NCBI GenBank assembly: GCA_021373185.1 | Contig: JAJFTF010000017.1 | Coordinates: 1-64,000, forward strand | Direction: 5' to 3' | Length of the DNA: 64,000 bases | From: Betaproteobacteria bacterium | GTDB lineage: Bacteria > Pseudomonadota > Gammaproteobacteria > Burkholderiales > Sulfuricellaceae | Part shown: positions 26,287 to 36,068 of the stretch, one piece after another | Layout: each line of letters begins with the position of its first letter | How positions within the stretch are numbered: position 1 is the stretch's first letter | Notes under the pieces: model-generated | What the model was told of the DNA's origin: nothing | What the model saw: only the letters and a program-made list of their open reading frames with translations | Database searches by the model: none | Translations under genes and position numbers: made by a program

Positions 26287-27729
26287 TTACTGTTTGGTTA
26301 TTCCTCGGCTTTCGCCCACCTTGATGATCTTCATGGTGTTGGTGCCGCCTGATTTGCCGATCGGTTCGCCGATGGTGAAGATGATCAGGTCACCTTCCCT
26401 GACCACGCCGCGCCGGCGCAATTCATCTTCGGCTTCGAGCAGAACCGCTTCGATTTCCGATGTGCCGGGCTTGAAATTGACCGGGTAGACGCCGCGGAAC
26501 AAGGTGAGTTTCCTGCGCGTATCCACTCGCGGGCTGAGTGCGTAGATCGGCAAATCCGGGTTGATTCTCGACATCCACAAGGCGGTCGAGCCGGATTCGG
26601 TCAGGGCGGCAATGGCCTTTGCCTTCAGGTGGCGGGCGATATACATGGTCGCCATCGCGACAGATTCATCCACCCGTTCGAATGTCATCGACATGCGCTG
26701 TTTTCTGAAGGCGGTTTCTTCCTGCTTTTCCGCTTCCAGGCACACCCGATCCATCGCCGCCACGGCTTCCACCGGGTATTGCCCGGCGGCGGTTTCGGCA
26801 GACAGCATGACTGCGTCGGTGCCATCGATCACCGCATTGGCCACGTCGGAAACTTCGGCGCGGGTGGGGATCGGGCTGGTGATCATGGATTCCATCATCT
26901 GCGTGGCGGTGATCGCCAGCCGGTTCTTTTCACGCGCCATGCGGATCATGCGTTTTTGCAGGCCCGGCACAGCGGCATCGCCGACTTCCACGCCGAGGTC
27001 GCCGCGCGCCACCATGATGGCATCGGAGAAGTCGAGAATTTCGTCGAGGTTGGTAATCGCTTCGGCGCGCTCGATTTTTGCCACCAGCATGCTTTTGCCG
27101 CCGGCTTCCTGCATCAACTGGCGCGCCAGTTGCATGTCGGCGCCATCGCGCGGGAAGGAAACCGCCAGATAGTCGGCTTTCAACGCTGCGGCGGTCTTGA
27201 TGTCTTCCTTGTCTTTCTCGGTCAGCGCAGCGGCTGACAAACCGCCGCCCTGGCGGTTGATGCCCTTGTTGTTGGAGAGCGTGCCGCCCTGTTTCACCGT
27301 GCAGTGAATCGCGTTGCCGTGAACTTCTTCCACCCACATCACGATGCGGCCATCGTCCAGCAGCAGGGTGGTGCCGCGTTTGACGTCGCGCGGCAATTCC
27401 TTGTAGTCGAGCCCGACGCACTCCTGGCTGCCCAGTTCGCAGTCGCTGTCGAGGATGAAGCTGTCGCCGTTCTTCAGGGTGATTTTGCCGTGCTCGAACT
27501 TGCCGATGCGGATCTTCGGCCCTTGCAGGTCAACCAGTACGCCGACTGTCTTGCCGCGCGCGCGCGCCATGGCGCGCACCGTTTCCGCGAGCTGGATGTG
27601 ATCTTCGGGTTTGCCATGCGAAAAATTGAGTCGGACGACATCCACACCTGCCTGCAGCATCTGGTTCAGTACTTCCGGGTCGGTGGAAGCCGGGCCGAGC
27701 GTGGCGACGATCTTGGTTTTACGTTGCAT
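26287..27729 (-). CDS. pyk: Pyruvate kinase
   Basis: 480-aa pyruvate kinase, phosphoenolpyruvate plus ADP to pyruvate plus ATP. Conserved parts are KIVATLGPAS at the N-terminus, LNFSHG, the lysine-containing MLVAKIERAEAI, the metal-site IMVARGDLGVEV and ATQMMESMI. The C-terminal domain ends in GGTNTMKI, as usual for type II bacterial enzymes. It is embedded between pgk and fba, which links carbon fixation directly to the exit towards pyruvate. A strong hairpin of unknown role occupies the gap to pgk. Confidence 0.97.
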   Translation of the reverse strand: MQRKTKIVATLGPASTDPEVLNQMLQAGVDVVRLNFSHGKPEDHIQLAETVRAMARARGKTVGVLVDLQGPKIRIGKFEHGKITLKNGDSFILDSDCELGSQECVGLDYKELPRDVKRGTTLLLDDGRIVMWVEEVHGNAIHCTVKQGGTLSNNKGINRQGGGLSAAALTEKDKEDIKTAAALKADYLAVSFPRDGADMQLARQLMQEAGGKSMLVAKIERAEAITNLDEILDFSDAIMVARGDLGVEVGDAAVPGLQKRMIRMAREKNRLAITATQMMESMITSPIPTRAEVSDVANAVIDGTDAVMLSAETAAGQYPVEAVAAMDRVCLEAEKQEETAFRKQRMSMTFERVDESVAMATMYIARHLKAKAIAALTESGSTALWMSRINPDLPIYALSPRVDTRRKLTLFRGVYPVNFKPGTSEIEAVLLEAEDELRRRGVVREGDLIIFTIGEPIGKSGGTNTMKIIKVGESRGITKQ

Positions 27730-27757
27730 AGGGTTCTGTCTGGTTCCTAAATCGGTT

Positions 27758-27789
27758 GGCGGGTCATGGGGCTCTGCCCCTGGCCCGCC
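27758..27789. repeat. Large hairpin between pgk and pyk
   Basis: Arms 27758-27772 and 27776-27789 (ggcgggtcatggggc / gcccctggcccgcc) pair over 14 positions with one bulge and one mismatch around a 3-nt loop. There is no following T-run on the minus strand, so it is not a standard terminator; an mRNA-stability or attenuating element is more likely. Confidence 0.75.
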
Positions 27790-27800
27790 ACTACATGGTT

Positions 27801-28982
27801 TTATTTGGAAGCGCGTTGTTCAAGGATTTCCACTGCAGGCAGGATCTTGCCTTCGAGGAATTCGAGGAAGGCGCCGCCGGCGGTGGAGATGTAGGACACC
27901 TTGTCGTAGATGTCGTACTTCTGGATTGCGGCGATGGTGTCGCCGCCGCCTGCCAGGGTGAATGCCTTGGTATTGGCGATGGCTTCGGCGATCTGCTTGG
28001 TGCCGGCGCCGAACTGGTCGAACTCGAACACGCCGACCGGGCCGTTCCATACCACGGTGCCGGCCTTCATGATGATGTCCACGAGCTCTTGTGCGGATTT
28101 TGGGCCGATATCGAAAATCATGTCGTCGTCGCTCACGGCGCCGGCATCCTTCAGGACGGCGGGTTCGTTGGCATCGAATTTCTTGCCGCAGACTACATCG
28201 ACGGCGATGGGGATGGTGGCGCCGCGGGCAGTCATCTTTTTCATCAGCGCCTGGGCGGTGGGCACCAGGTCATCTTCGCACAGCGACTTGCCGACATTCT
28301 TGCCGGTGGCCTTGAGGAAGGTGTTGGCGATGCCGCCGCCGACCACCATCTGGTCGACTTTTTCGGACAGGGCTTCGAGCACGGTCAGCTTGGTCGATAC
28401 CTTGGAGCCGCCGACGATGGCGACCATCGGGCGAGCCGGGTTGAGCAGGGCCTTGGTCAGCGCTTCCAGTTCGCCGGTGAGCAGGATGCCGGCGCAGGCC
28501 ACCGGGGCGTACTTGGCGACGCCATGGGTGGAGCCTTGTGCACGGTGGGCGGTGCCGAAAGCATCCATGACGAATACATCGCACAGCTTGGCGTATTTTT
28601 GCGCGGTTTCGTCGACGTTCTTTTTCTCGCCGGTGTTGAAGCGCACGTTTTCCAGCAGCACCAGTTCGCCATCGGCCACGTCGAAGCCGCCATCCACCCA
28701 GTCCTTGATCAGGCGTACCGGCTTGCCCAGTTTTTTGGACAGGTCGTCGGCGACCGGCTTGAGCGAATTTTCTTCCGAATATTCGCCTTCGATCGGGCGA
28801 CCGAGGTGCGACATCACCATGACCTTGGCGCCTGCCTTGAGGCAGAACTCGAAGGTTTTCATCGATGCGGTGATGCGGGCGTCGGAAGTGACTTTGCCAT
28901 CCTTGACGGGCACATTGAGGTCGGAACGGATCAGGACGCGCTTGCCCTTGAGATCCAGATCGGTAACGCGAATTACGGACAT
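27801..28982 (-). CDS. pgk: Phosphoglycerate kinase
   Basis: 393-aa phosphoglycerate kinase; in the Calvin direction it phosphorylates 3-phosphoglycerate made by RuBisCO. Signature segments are [13 protein letters not shown] (residues 14-26), MSHLGRP, the hinge region [23 protein letters not shown] and the C-terminal GGGDTIAAI. Length is normal. It lies between gap and pyk in the same operon. The gaps on both sides carry palindromes. The gene is cbbK in Calvin nomenclature. Confidence 0.97.
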   Translation of the reverse strand: MSVIRVTDLDLKGKRVLIRSDLNVPVKDGKVTSDARITASMKTFEFCLKAGAKVMVMSHLGRPIEGEYSEENSLKPVADDLSKKLGKPVRLIKDWVDGGFDVADGELVLLENVRFNTGEKKNVDETAQKYAKLCDVFVMDAFGTAHRAQGSTHGVAKYAPVACAGILLTGELEALTKALLNPARPMVAIVGGSKVSTKLTVLEALSEKVDQMVVGGGIANTFLKATGKNVGKSLCEDDLVPTAQALMKKMTARGATIPIAVDVVCGKKFDANEPAVLKDAGAVSDDDMIFDIGPKSAQELVDIIMKAGTVVWNGPVGVFEFDQFGAGTKQIAEAIANTKAFTLAGGGDTIAAIQKYDIYDKVSYISTAGGAFLEFLEGKILPAVEILEQRASK

Positions 28983-29007
28983 GGTTTTGTTCTCCAGATA
29001 AAATTAA

Positions 29008-29138
29008 GGTGTAAGGGATAGGTTGGCCTATGCCTTACACCTCACGGTATTTACAAGTGAGGCGTAGGAGTGAGGGGTGAGGAGTAAAAGCGCGAGTGAG
29101 GTTTGCTCCTCACTCCTATCCCCTTACCCCTCACTCAT
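29008..29138. repeat. Two palindromes in the gap-pgk spacer
   Basis: First, a 15-bp near-perfect hairpin (29008-29022 / 29027-29041, one mismatch, loop ttgg). Second, an imperfect purine/pyrimidine palindrome (about 29057-29138) built from GTGAGGAGTGAGGGG-like words on one arm and the complementary CTCCTCACTCC-like words on the other. No coding potential. Confidence 0.75.
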
Positions 29139-29143
29139 TCCAA

Positions 29144-30154
<1,011 letters not shown>

Positions 30155-30178
30155 TTAAAGATTAAATGAAAATTTTGA

Positions 30179-30235
30179 ACCGCAGAGGGGCAGAAGCGCG
30201 GAGAAGATGCTCGATCTTCCCCGCGCCTCCGCGGT
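30179..30235. repeat. Palindromic repeat in the tkt-gap spacer (ACCGCAGAGG type)
   Basis: accgcagagg at the left end and cctccgcggt at the right end pair, with an inner gaagat/atcttc pair, giving an imperfect hairpin that fills most of the 100-bp spacer. It resembles the widespread bacterial intergenic repeat built on CCGCAGAGGCGCAGAG. Confidence 0.75.
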
Positions 30236-30242
30236 AAATCCT

Positions 30243-32225
30243 TTACAGAATGCCTTTGGCGGTATTGACCACGTTCTCGACGGTGAAGCCGAACAGCTTG
30301 AACAGCTCGCCAGCCGGAGCGGATTCGCCGAAGCGATCCAGACCGATCACGGCGCCTTCGCCGACATACTTGTACCAGCCGTCGGTAACGCCGGCTTCAA
30401 TCGACACGCGCTTGACGCCCTTGGGCAGCACGCTGTCCTTGTAGGCCTTGTCCTGCTTGTCGAATACGTTGGTGGAAGGCATCGATACCACGCGAGTCGG
30501 AATGCCCTGCTCGTCCAGCACCTTCTTGGCGTCCATCGCCAGGGCGACTTCGGAGCCGGTGGCGATCAGCACCAGTTTCGGTTTGACGGCATCGGCCAGC
30601 ACGTAAGCACCCTTGGCGATGTTGGCGATGGTCGCCGCGTCGCGCTTCTGGAAGTTCAGGTTCTGGCGGCTGAAAATCAGGCTGCTCGGGCCATCGTTGC
30701 GTTCCGCTGCGGCAACCCAGGCGACGGCGGATTCAACCGTGTCGCATGGACGCCATACCTGCATGTTGGGGATCATGCGCAGGGTGGCGGTCTGCTCGAC
30801 CGGCTGGTGAGTCGGGCCGTCTTCGCCCAGACCGATGGAGTCGTGGGTGAATACATAGATCACGCGCTGCTTCATCAGTGCCGACATGCGCAAGGCATTG
30901 CGGGCATATTCCGAGAACATCAGGAAAGTGCCGCCGAAAGGCATCAGGCCGCCATGCAGCGCCATGCCGTTCATGATGTGCGACATGCCGAACTCACGCA
31001 CGCCGTAGCTGATGTAGTTGCCGGTGCTCTTGCCCTTGACGTGGTGGCAGCCTGTCCAGTTGGTCAGGTTGGAACCGGTCAGGTCGGCGGAGCCGCCGAG
31101 GAACTCGGGCAGCGCCGGAGCCAGGCCGTTGATACAGTTTTGCGAGGCTTTGCGGGTGGCGATGGTCTCGGCTTTTTCATTGGTTTTGGCAATGAATTCG
31201 GCAGCGTGCTTTTTCCAGTCGGCAGGCAGTTCGCTCAGCATGCGGCGCTTGAATTCAGCCGCTTCTTTCGGGAAAGCCTTGGTGTATTCGGCAAACTTGT
31301 TGTTCCACAAGGTTTCCAGGCCTTGACCCTTGGTGCGGCAGTCCCAGCCTTCGTACACGTCCTTGGGAATTTCGAACGGGCCATGAGTCCAACCGAGGTT
31401 GGCGCGGGTCGCGGCGATTTCCGCATCGCCCAGCGCGGCGCCGTGCACGTCGTGAGTGCCTTCCTTGTTGGGCGAACCCTTGCCGATGATCGTTTTGCAG
31501 CAGATCAGGGTGGGCTTGTCGGTGCTCTTCTTGGCCTGCTCTACAGCGGCGTCGATGGCAACCGAATCGTGGCCGTCAACGCCGGCGATCACGTTCCAGC
31601 CGTAAGCTTCGAAACGCTTGGCGGTGTCGTCGGTGTACCAGCCTTCGATGTGGCCGTCGATGGAAATGCCGTTATCGTCCCAGAACGCGATCAGCTTGCC
31701 CAGGCCCCAGGTGCCGGCCAGTGCGCAGGCTTCGTGGGAGATGCCTTCCATCATGCAACCGTCGCCCATGAAGACATAGGTGTGGTGATTGACGATTTCA
31801 TGGCCGGGCTTGTTGAACTCGGCTGCCAGCAGCTTCTCCGCCATGGCCATGCCGACGGCGTTGGTGATGCCTTGGCCGAGCGGGCCGGTGGTGGTTTCAA
31901 CGCCGACCGTGTAGCCGTACTCGGGGTGGCCCGGAGTCTTGGAATGAAGCTGGCGGAATTTCTTGATCTCGTCCATCGGCAGGTCGTAGCCGGTCAGATG
32001 GAGCAGGGAATAAATCAGCATCGAGCCGTGGCCGTTGGACTGCACGAAGCGGTCGCGGTCGAACCACTTGGGGTTGGCCGGATTGTGGCGCAGATGGTGG
32101 TTCCATACCACTTCGGCGATTTCCGCCATGCCCATGGGCGCACCGGGGTGGCCAGAATTGGCTTTCTGCACGGCATCCATGGAGAGGACGCGGATCGCGT
32201 TCGCGAGTTCTTTACGAGTTGCCAT
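30243..32225 (-). CDS. tkt: Transketolase
   Basis: 660-aa thiamine-diphosphate transketolase (cbbT), which moves two-carbon units in the regenerative part of the Calvin cycle. Conserved elements are the N-terminal [19 protein letters not shown] (split), [14 protein letters not shown], the ThDP motif [13 protein letters not shown] (GDG to about 30 residues on), and the pyrimidine-domain [15 protein letters not shown]. It is the first gene of the minus-strand operon with gap, pgk, pyk and fba; the region upstream holds a TTGACA -35 and a CTTAT/ATAAG dyad. Confidence 0.98.
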   Translation of the reverse strand: MATRKELANAIRVLSMDAVQKANSGHPGAPMGMAEIAEVVWNHHLRHNPANPKWFDRDRFVQSNGHGSMLIYSLLHLTGYDLPMDEIKKFRQLHSKTPGHPEYGYTVGVETTTGPLGQGITNAVGMAMAEKLLAAEFNKPGHEIVNHHTYVFMGDGCMMEGISHEACALAGTWGLGKLIAFWDDNGISIDGHIEGWYTDDTAKRFEAYGWNVIAGVDGHDSVAIDAAVEQAKKSTDKPTLICCKTIIGKGSPNKEGTHDVHGAALGDAEIAATRANLGWTHGPFEIPKDVYEGWDCRTKGQGLETLWNNKFAEYTKAFPKEAAEFKRRMLSELPADWKKHAAEFIAKTNEKAETIATRKASQNCINGLAPALPEFLGGSADLTGSNLTNWTGCHHVKGKSTGNYISYGVREFGMSHIMNGMALHGGLMPFGGTFLMFSEYARNALRMSALMKQRVIYVFTHDSIGLGEDGPTHQPVEQTATLRMIPNMQVWRPCDTVESAVAWVAAAERNDGPSSLIFSRQNLNFQKRDAATIANIAKGAYVLADAVKPKLVLIATGSEVALAMDAKKVLDEQGIPTRVVSMPSTNVFDKQDKAYKDSVLPKGVKRVSIEAGVTDGWYKYVGEGAVIGLDRFGESAPAGELFKLFGFTVENVVNTAKGIL

Positions 32226-32327
32226 ACTTTAATTTCCTTTTTCAGCTTAAGGGCTATTTAAACGTGTGATTATCACTCACTCGCCAGATTAAGGGCAATA
32301 ATAGATTTTTATTGTTACAGGAATTTT

Positions 32328-32365
32328 TCTTATAGATAAAAGATATAAGACCTGATGAATGTCAA
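32328..32365 (-). promoter_or_regulatory. Candidate promoter/operator of the tkt operon
   Basis: On the minus strand a consensus -35 TTGACA (32365-32360) is followed by a palindrome with 7-bp perfect arms (tcttata 32328-32334, tataaga 32344-32350; 9-bp spacer) covering the expected -10 region. The arms contain the same CTTAT/ATAAG words as the cbbM and cbbR operators, but facing the other way. The -10 itself is not clear. The regulator is inferred. Confidence 0.4.
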
Positions 32366-32378
32366 TTTAAGCAGGTGC

Positions 32379-33161
32379 TTATTGGTGGCGGCGAACCCAG
32401 TTTTTCCATGCGTCGAACAGTTTCGGATCGAGCGCGGCGATGACCGGACGCTTCCATAAGTCGTCCGCCCAGAAGTCGTCCTCGCTCAGGGTGCACATCG
32501 AGCCGCCGGCTTCGGCCAGGATCAGCGATCCGGCTGCGTAGTCCCACAATTTCTGCCCGCCGTGCAGATAAAGGCTGAAACGGCCTGCCGCAACGTAGCA
32601 CCATTCCAGCGTGCTGGCGCCGAAATTGCGTTGCGAGGCAAACGGCGGCGTAGCCACCAGTTGCTGCGCCAGGCTTGGCTTGAGGCGTTTGAAATCGATG
32701 GCCGCCATGGCGCGGTTGAAATCCGGCGCTTGTTTTCTGATTGGCAGCCGCACGCCGTCGAGCCAGGCGCCCTTGCCCTGTTCCGCATAGAACATTTCTT
32801 TCGCCACCGGATCGAAAACCACGCCCAGCACGCTGCGACCGCCGCGCATCAGGGCGACAGAAACGGCGAAATAAGGCAGGCCGTTGACAAAGTTGGAGGT
32901 GCCGTCGATCGGGTCGATGCACCACAGGCCTTCGTGGCCGGCGCGCCACAGCGCTTCATGCTGCTCGGTGGACATCTCCTCGCCCAGCACCGGGCAGTCG
33001 CAAATGGCTTTCAGTGCCGAGATCAGCGCGGCCTGCGCGGCGATGTCGGCCTCGGTGAACACGCTGCCATCGGTCTTGCGCTGATGTGCGACCTTCAGAT
33101 AACGCGGCATGATTTCCTGCTGCGCGACGGTTCTGACTGCCTCGATGACGGAATTAAGCAT
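32379..33161 (-). CDS. Inositol-monophosphatase-family phosphatase
   Basis: 260-aa lithium-sensitive-type phosphatase. The metal sites are GEEMS (about 80-84), WCIDPIDGTSNFVNG (about 100-114) and the late WDYAAGSLILAEAGG (about 204-218). These define the inositol monophosphatase superfamily (SuhB, histidinol-phosphatase HisN and some sugar bisphosphatases). The location just upstream of tkt, in the same direction, allows a role in sugar-phosphate metabolism, but the substrate cannot be read from sequence. It is followed upstream by a perfect palindromic repeat. Confidence 0.88.
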   Translation of the reverse strand: MLNSVIEAVRTVAQQEIMPRYLKVAHQRKTDGSVFTEADIAAQAALISALKAICDCPVLGEEMSTEQHEALWRAGHEGLWCIDPIDGTSNFVNGLPYFAVSVALMRGGRSVLGVVFDPVAKEMFYAEQGKGAWLDGVRLPIRKQAPDFNRAMAAIDFKRLKPSLAQQLVATPPFASQRNFGASTLEWCYVAAGRFSLYLHGGQKLWDYAAGSLILAEAGGSMCTLSEDDFWADDLWKRPVIAALDPKLFDAWKNWVRRHQ

Positions 33162-33168
33162 TTTTTAA

Positions 33169-33243
33169 TTAACCGCCGATAAACGCGGATAGACGCCGAT
33201 TGAATCGATTTGTCCGCGTTAATCTGCGTTTATCGGCGGTTAA
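33169..33243. repeat. 75-bp palindromic repeat with perfect 18-bp arms
   Basis: Arms 33169-33186 and 33226-33243 (ttaaccgccgataaacgc and its exact complement), with partly repeated inner words gcggata/gacgccgatt. Its right arm includes the TAA stop of the thioredoxin-like gene (33240-33242), and its left arm starts 8 bp before the phosphatase start. Confidence 0.85.
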
Positions 33244-33800
33244 CATTCGTCTTTCCATTTAATCGAGCAGCCCATGCTCGGAATTTGTTCGACCGGCCCG
33301 TTGCCGGTCAGCGCCACTTCCTTCATCGCCTCGAACAGGTCGCGGCGCGCATCGGCAGGCGCGGCTTCCTTGCGCGAAGCGTCAAGCCGGCCACGGTACT
33401 GCAGTTCCATGTCGGCGTTGAAGCCGAAGAAATCCGGCGTGCATACCGCGCCATAGTTTTTCGCCGCGGCCTGGGTTTCATCCCAGACATAAGGGAACGG
33501 AAAGTCGAATTCCTGCGCGATCTTTTTCATGTTGTCGAACGAGTCTTCAGGATAGTCCGCCGGATCGTTCGACATGATGGCGATACTGTTGATGCCCAAT
33601 TGCTTGAGCTCGGCGCAGTCGCGCGCCAGGCGGTCGCGGATGGCCTTCACATAAGGGCAATGGTTGCAGATGAACATCACCAGCAAGCCCTTCGGCCCCG
33701 CCGCATCGGCAAGGCGGTAGCGCTTGCCGTCCACGCCCGGCAAATCAAAGTTGGGCGCCTTCCAGCCAAAATCGCAGACCGGCGTTTGCAAACTGACCAT
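33240..33800 (-). CDS. Thioredoxin-fold (AhpC/TSA-like) protein
   Basis: 186-aa soluble thioredoxin-like protein. The redox motif is CNHCPYV (Cys45 and Cys48 region), preceded by the strand LLVMFI and followed by the helix VKAIRDRLARDCAEL; the cis-proline segment is in AVCTPDFFGF. This matches the TlpA/peroxiredoxin-like family often called thioredoxin family protein; the partner is unknown. The stop codon is contributed by a palindromic repeat, suggesting the repeat inserted at the gene end. Confidence 0.88.
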   Translation of the reverse strand: MVSLQTPVCDFGWKAPNFDLPGVDGKRYRLADAAGPKGLLVMFICNHCPYVKAIRDRLARDCAELKQLGINSIAIMSNDPADYPEDSFDNMKKIAQEFDFPFPYVWDETQAAAKNYGAVCTPDFFGFNADMELQYRGRLDASRKEAAPADARRDLFEAMKEVALTGNGPVEQIPSMGCSIKWKDEC

Positions 33801-33884
33801 AGTACAAATCCTTTTCAGCTAGATTCAGTGCCAATTAAATTAGTTTATCATGAGCGTACTTTATATGAAGTTTGGAAGAAGCAG

Positions 33885-34616
33885 ATGGCTGCACCGCGTT
33901 TTTATTGCCCGGAAATCCTTGCCCATAGCGGCATGGCAGAACTGCCTGAGCAGGCCGCCCACCATGCGGCGAGAGTATTGCGCCTGAAAGTGGGTGATGC
34001 CGTGACATTGTTCAATGGCCAAGGCGGCGAAGGCGCGGCGCGCATCACGGCTATCGGTAAGAACAATACCAGCGTGGAAATAACCGGCTGGCATGCGATC
34101 GAGTGCGAATCGCCTCTGCAAGTGAATCTGGCGCAAGCGATTTCCGCCGGCGAAAAAATGGATTACACCTTGCAAAAAGCGGTGGAGCTGGGTATCGGTG
34201 CTATTCAGCCGCTTGCCAGCGAGCGCAGTGTAGTGCGGCTCTCTGGCGAGCGGGCAGACAAGCGCGTAGCCCATTGGCAGGGCGTGGTAATCGCCGCCTG
34301 CGAGCAAAGCGGACGCAACCAAGTGCCGGAAGTCGCTCCGATCCGCCCGCTGCTCGACTGGCTGCCGCAGGGCGGCGCGGCTAGTCTGCGCCTGATGCTG
34401 GCGCCCGGCGCGGAATGCGGCTTGCGCGATCTGGCAAAACCTGACGGCGAAGTCACCCTGCTGATCGGCCCGGAAGGCGGCCTGTCGCCGACCGAAGCCG
34501 AGGCGGCAATGCGCGTCGGCTTTACCCCGGTGCGGCTCGGCGCGCGCGTTTTGCGTACCGAAACGGCTGCGCTGGCGGCACTGGCGGCGATGCAGACCTT
34601 GTGGGGCGACTTCTAG
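33885..34616 (+). CDS. rsmE: 16S rRNA m3U1498 methyltransferase RsmE
   Basis: 243-aa SPOUT-class methyltransferase that methylates N3 of U1498 in 16S rRNA. Family segments: RFYCPEILA at the N-terminus, HHAARVLRLKVGD, the middle KMDYTLQKAVELGIGAIQP, and the knotted SAM site LLIGPEGGLSPTE then RLGARVLRTETA. The start is ATG 33885 with a GGAAGAAG site; the open frame begins far upstream only because it runs antisense to the thioredoxin-like gene. argA follows 92 bp on. Confidence 0.95.
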   Translation: MAAPRFYCPEILAHSGMAELPEQAAHHAARVLRLKVGDAVTLFNGQGGEGAARITAIGKNNTSVEITGWHAIECESPLQVNLAQAISAGEKMDYTLQKAVELGIGAIQPLASERSVVRLSGERADKRVAHWQGVVIAACEQSGRNQVPEVAPIRPLLDWLPQGGAASLRLMLAPGAECGLRDLAKPDGEVTLLIGPEGGLSPTEAEAAMRVGFTPVRLGARVLRTETAALAALAAMQTLWGDF

Positions 34617-34708
34617 TTTTTGGCGCGGCAGGAACGGATTGGGATACACTTGCACCTGTGATGGAATGCCCTGATTCGACAGGGATTTGATTGAGGGATT
34701 GATTTAAG

Positions 34709-36043
34709 ATGCCACGCAAAATTCAACAACCGGCTCCCGGCACCGAGTTTGTCGACTGGTTCCGCTCCGCCGCGCCCTATATTCACGCCTTTCGCGGCAA
34801 GACCTTTGTTGTCGCTTTTGGCGGCGAGGTGGTGAGCGAAGGACAGTTCATCGCCTTGGCGCATGACCTGAACCTGCTCAACAGTCTTGGTGTGCGGCTG
34901 GTGCTGGTGCATGGCGCACGGCCGCAGATCGAGGAGGAATTGACCGAGCGCGGCGCGGCGATTCGCTACGCCGGCGGGATGCGTGTCACCGATGACGACG
35001 CGCTGAAATGCGTCAAGGAAGCGGCGGGTACGGTGCGGGTGGAGATCGAGGCGCTGCTGTCGATGGGGCTGGCGAATTCGCCGATGGCGGGTGCGGATAT
35101 CCGCGTCGCCAGCGGCAATTTCGTCACCGCCATGCCGATGGGGGTGCTCGGCGGCGTGGATTTGATGCACACCGGCGAAGTGCGCAAAATCGACGTGGTT
35201 GGTATCCAGCGTCGGCTCGATGCCAACGAAATCGTGCTGCTTTCGCCGCTCGGCTATTCACCCACCGGCGAAGTGTTCAACCTGTCGCTGGAAGACGTGG
35301 CGACCTCGGCGGCGATTGCGCTGGACGCCGACAAGCTGGTGTTCCTGATGGATACAGTCGGCGTTGTTGGCGATGACGGCGAGCTGCTGCGCGAACTGAC
35401 CACAGCGGCTGCGCAAGTGGTTCTTGATTCGAAAATGGCGCTGTCGCCGGACGTGGGTTATTACCTGCCTTGTGCGGTGCGCGCCTGCCGCAAGGGCGTG
35501 GCGCGGGTTCACCTGATCAGCCGCCATGCCGACGGGGCGTTGCTGCAGGAGCTGTTCACCCGCGAGGGTATCGGCAGCATGGTCAGCGAAGACCCGCTGG
35601 AGACTTTGCGCAACGCTACTATCGATGACGTTGGCGGGATTCTTTCGCTGATCGAGCCGCTGGAAGGTGTCGGCGTTCTCGTGCGGCGCTCGCGCGAATT
35701 GCTGGAAATGGAAATCGACCGCTTCTCGGTGCTGGAATACGACGGTCTGATTATCGGCTGCGCCGCGCTCTACCCGTTCCCGAAAGAGAAGGCCGCCGAG
35801 CTGGCGTGTATGGCGGTGCATGCTGATTATCGCGGTTCCGGGCGGGGCGAGGCGCTGCTCGAATACATGCAGGCCAAGGCGCTAAAAAAAGGCTTCAAGC
35901 AGTTGTTCGTGCTCACTACGCGCACGGCGCACTGGTTTCTCGAGCGCGGCTTTATCGAAACCGGCGTGGACAAGCTGCCCAAGGTCAAGCAGGGCCTTTA
36001 CAACTACCAGCGGCGATCCAAGGTGTTTGTGAAAAAGCTTTAA
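34709..36043 (+). CDS. argA: N-acetylglutamate synthase ArgA
   Basis: 444-aa amino-acid N-acetyltransferase, first step of arginine synthesis (glutamate to N-acetylglutamate). The N-terminal amino-acid-kinase domain (about 1-290) includes KTFVVAFGGEVVSEGQF and LVLVHGARPQIEE. The C-terminal GNAT domain (about 300-440) includes CMAVHADYRGSGRGEALLEY and the conserved LTTRTAHWFLERGF. Both domains are full length, as in the classic E. coli-type enzyme. A single gene convergent with the sensor kinase at 36069. Confidence 0.96.
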   Translation: MPRKIQQPAPGTEFVDWFRSAAPYIHAFRGKTFVVAFGGEVVSEGQFIALAHDLNLLNSLGVRLVLVHGARPQIEEELTERGAAIRYAGGMRVTDDDALKCVKEAAGTVRVEIEALLSMGLANSPMAGADIRVASGNFVTAMPMGVLGGVDLMHTGEVRKIDVVGIQRRLDANEIVLLSPLGYSPTGEVFNLSLEDVATSAAIALDADKLVFLMDTVGVVGDDGELLRELTTAAAQVVLDSKMALSPDVGYYLPCAVRACRKGVARVHLISRHADGALLQELFTREGIGSMVSEDPLETLRNATIDDVGGILSLIEPLEGVGVLVRRSRELLEMEIDRFSVLEYDGLIIGCAALYPFPKEKAAELACMAVHADYRGSGRGEALLEYMQAKALKKGFKQLFVLTTRTAHWFLERGFIETGVDKLPKVKQGLYNYQRRSKVFVKKL

Positions 36044-36068
36044 AGCTGAGCTTCACTGCAGGCTGCTG

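Noticed and set aside
29041..29140. Possible short tandem-repeat or CRISPR-like array in the gap-pgk spacer
   Set aside because: The GTGAGG words are irregular in spacing and form a palindrome rather than a repeat-spacer array.
30207..32261. 684-codon open frame antisense to transketolase
   Set aside because: The minus strand encodes complete transketolase; the antisense product is low-complexity with no motifs.
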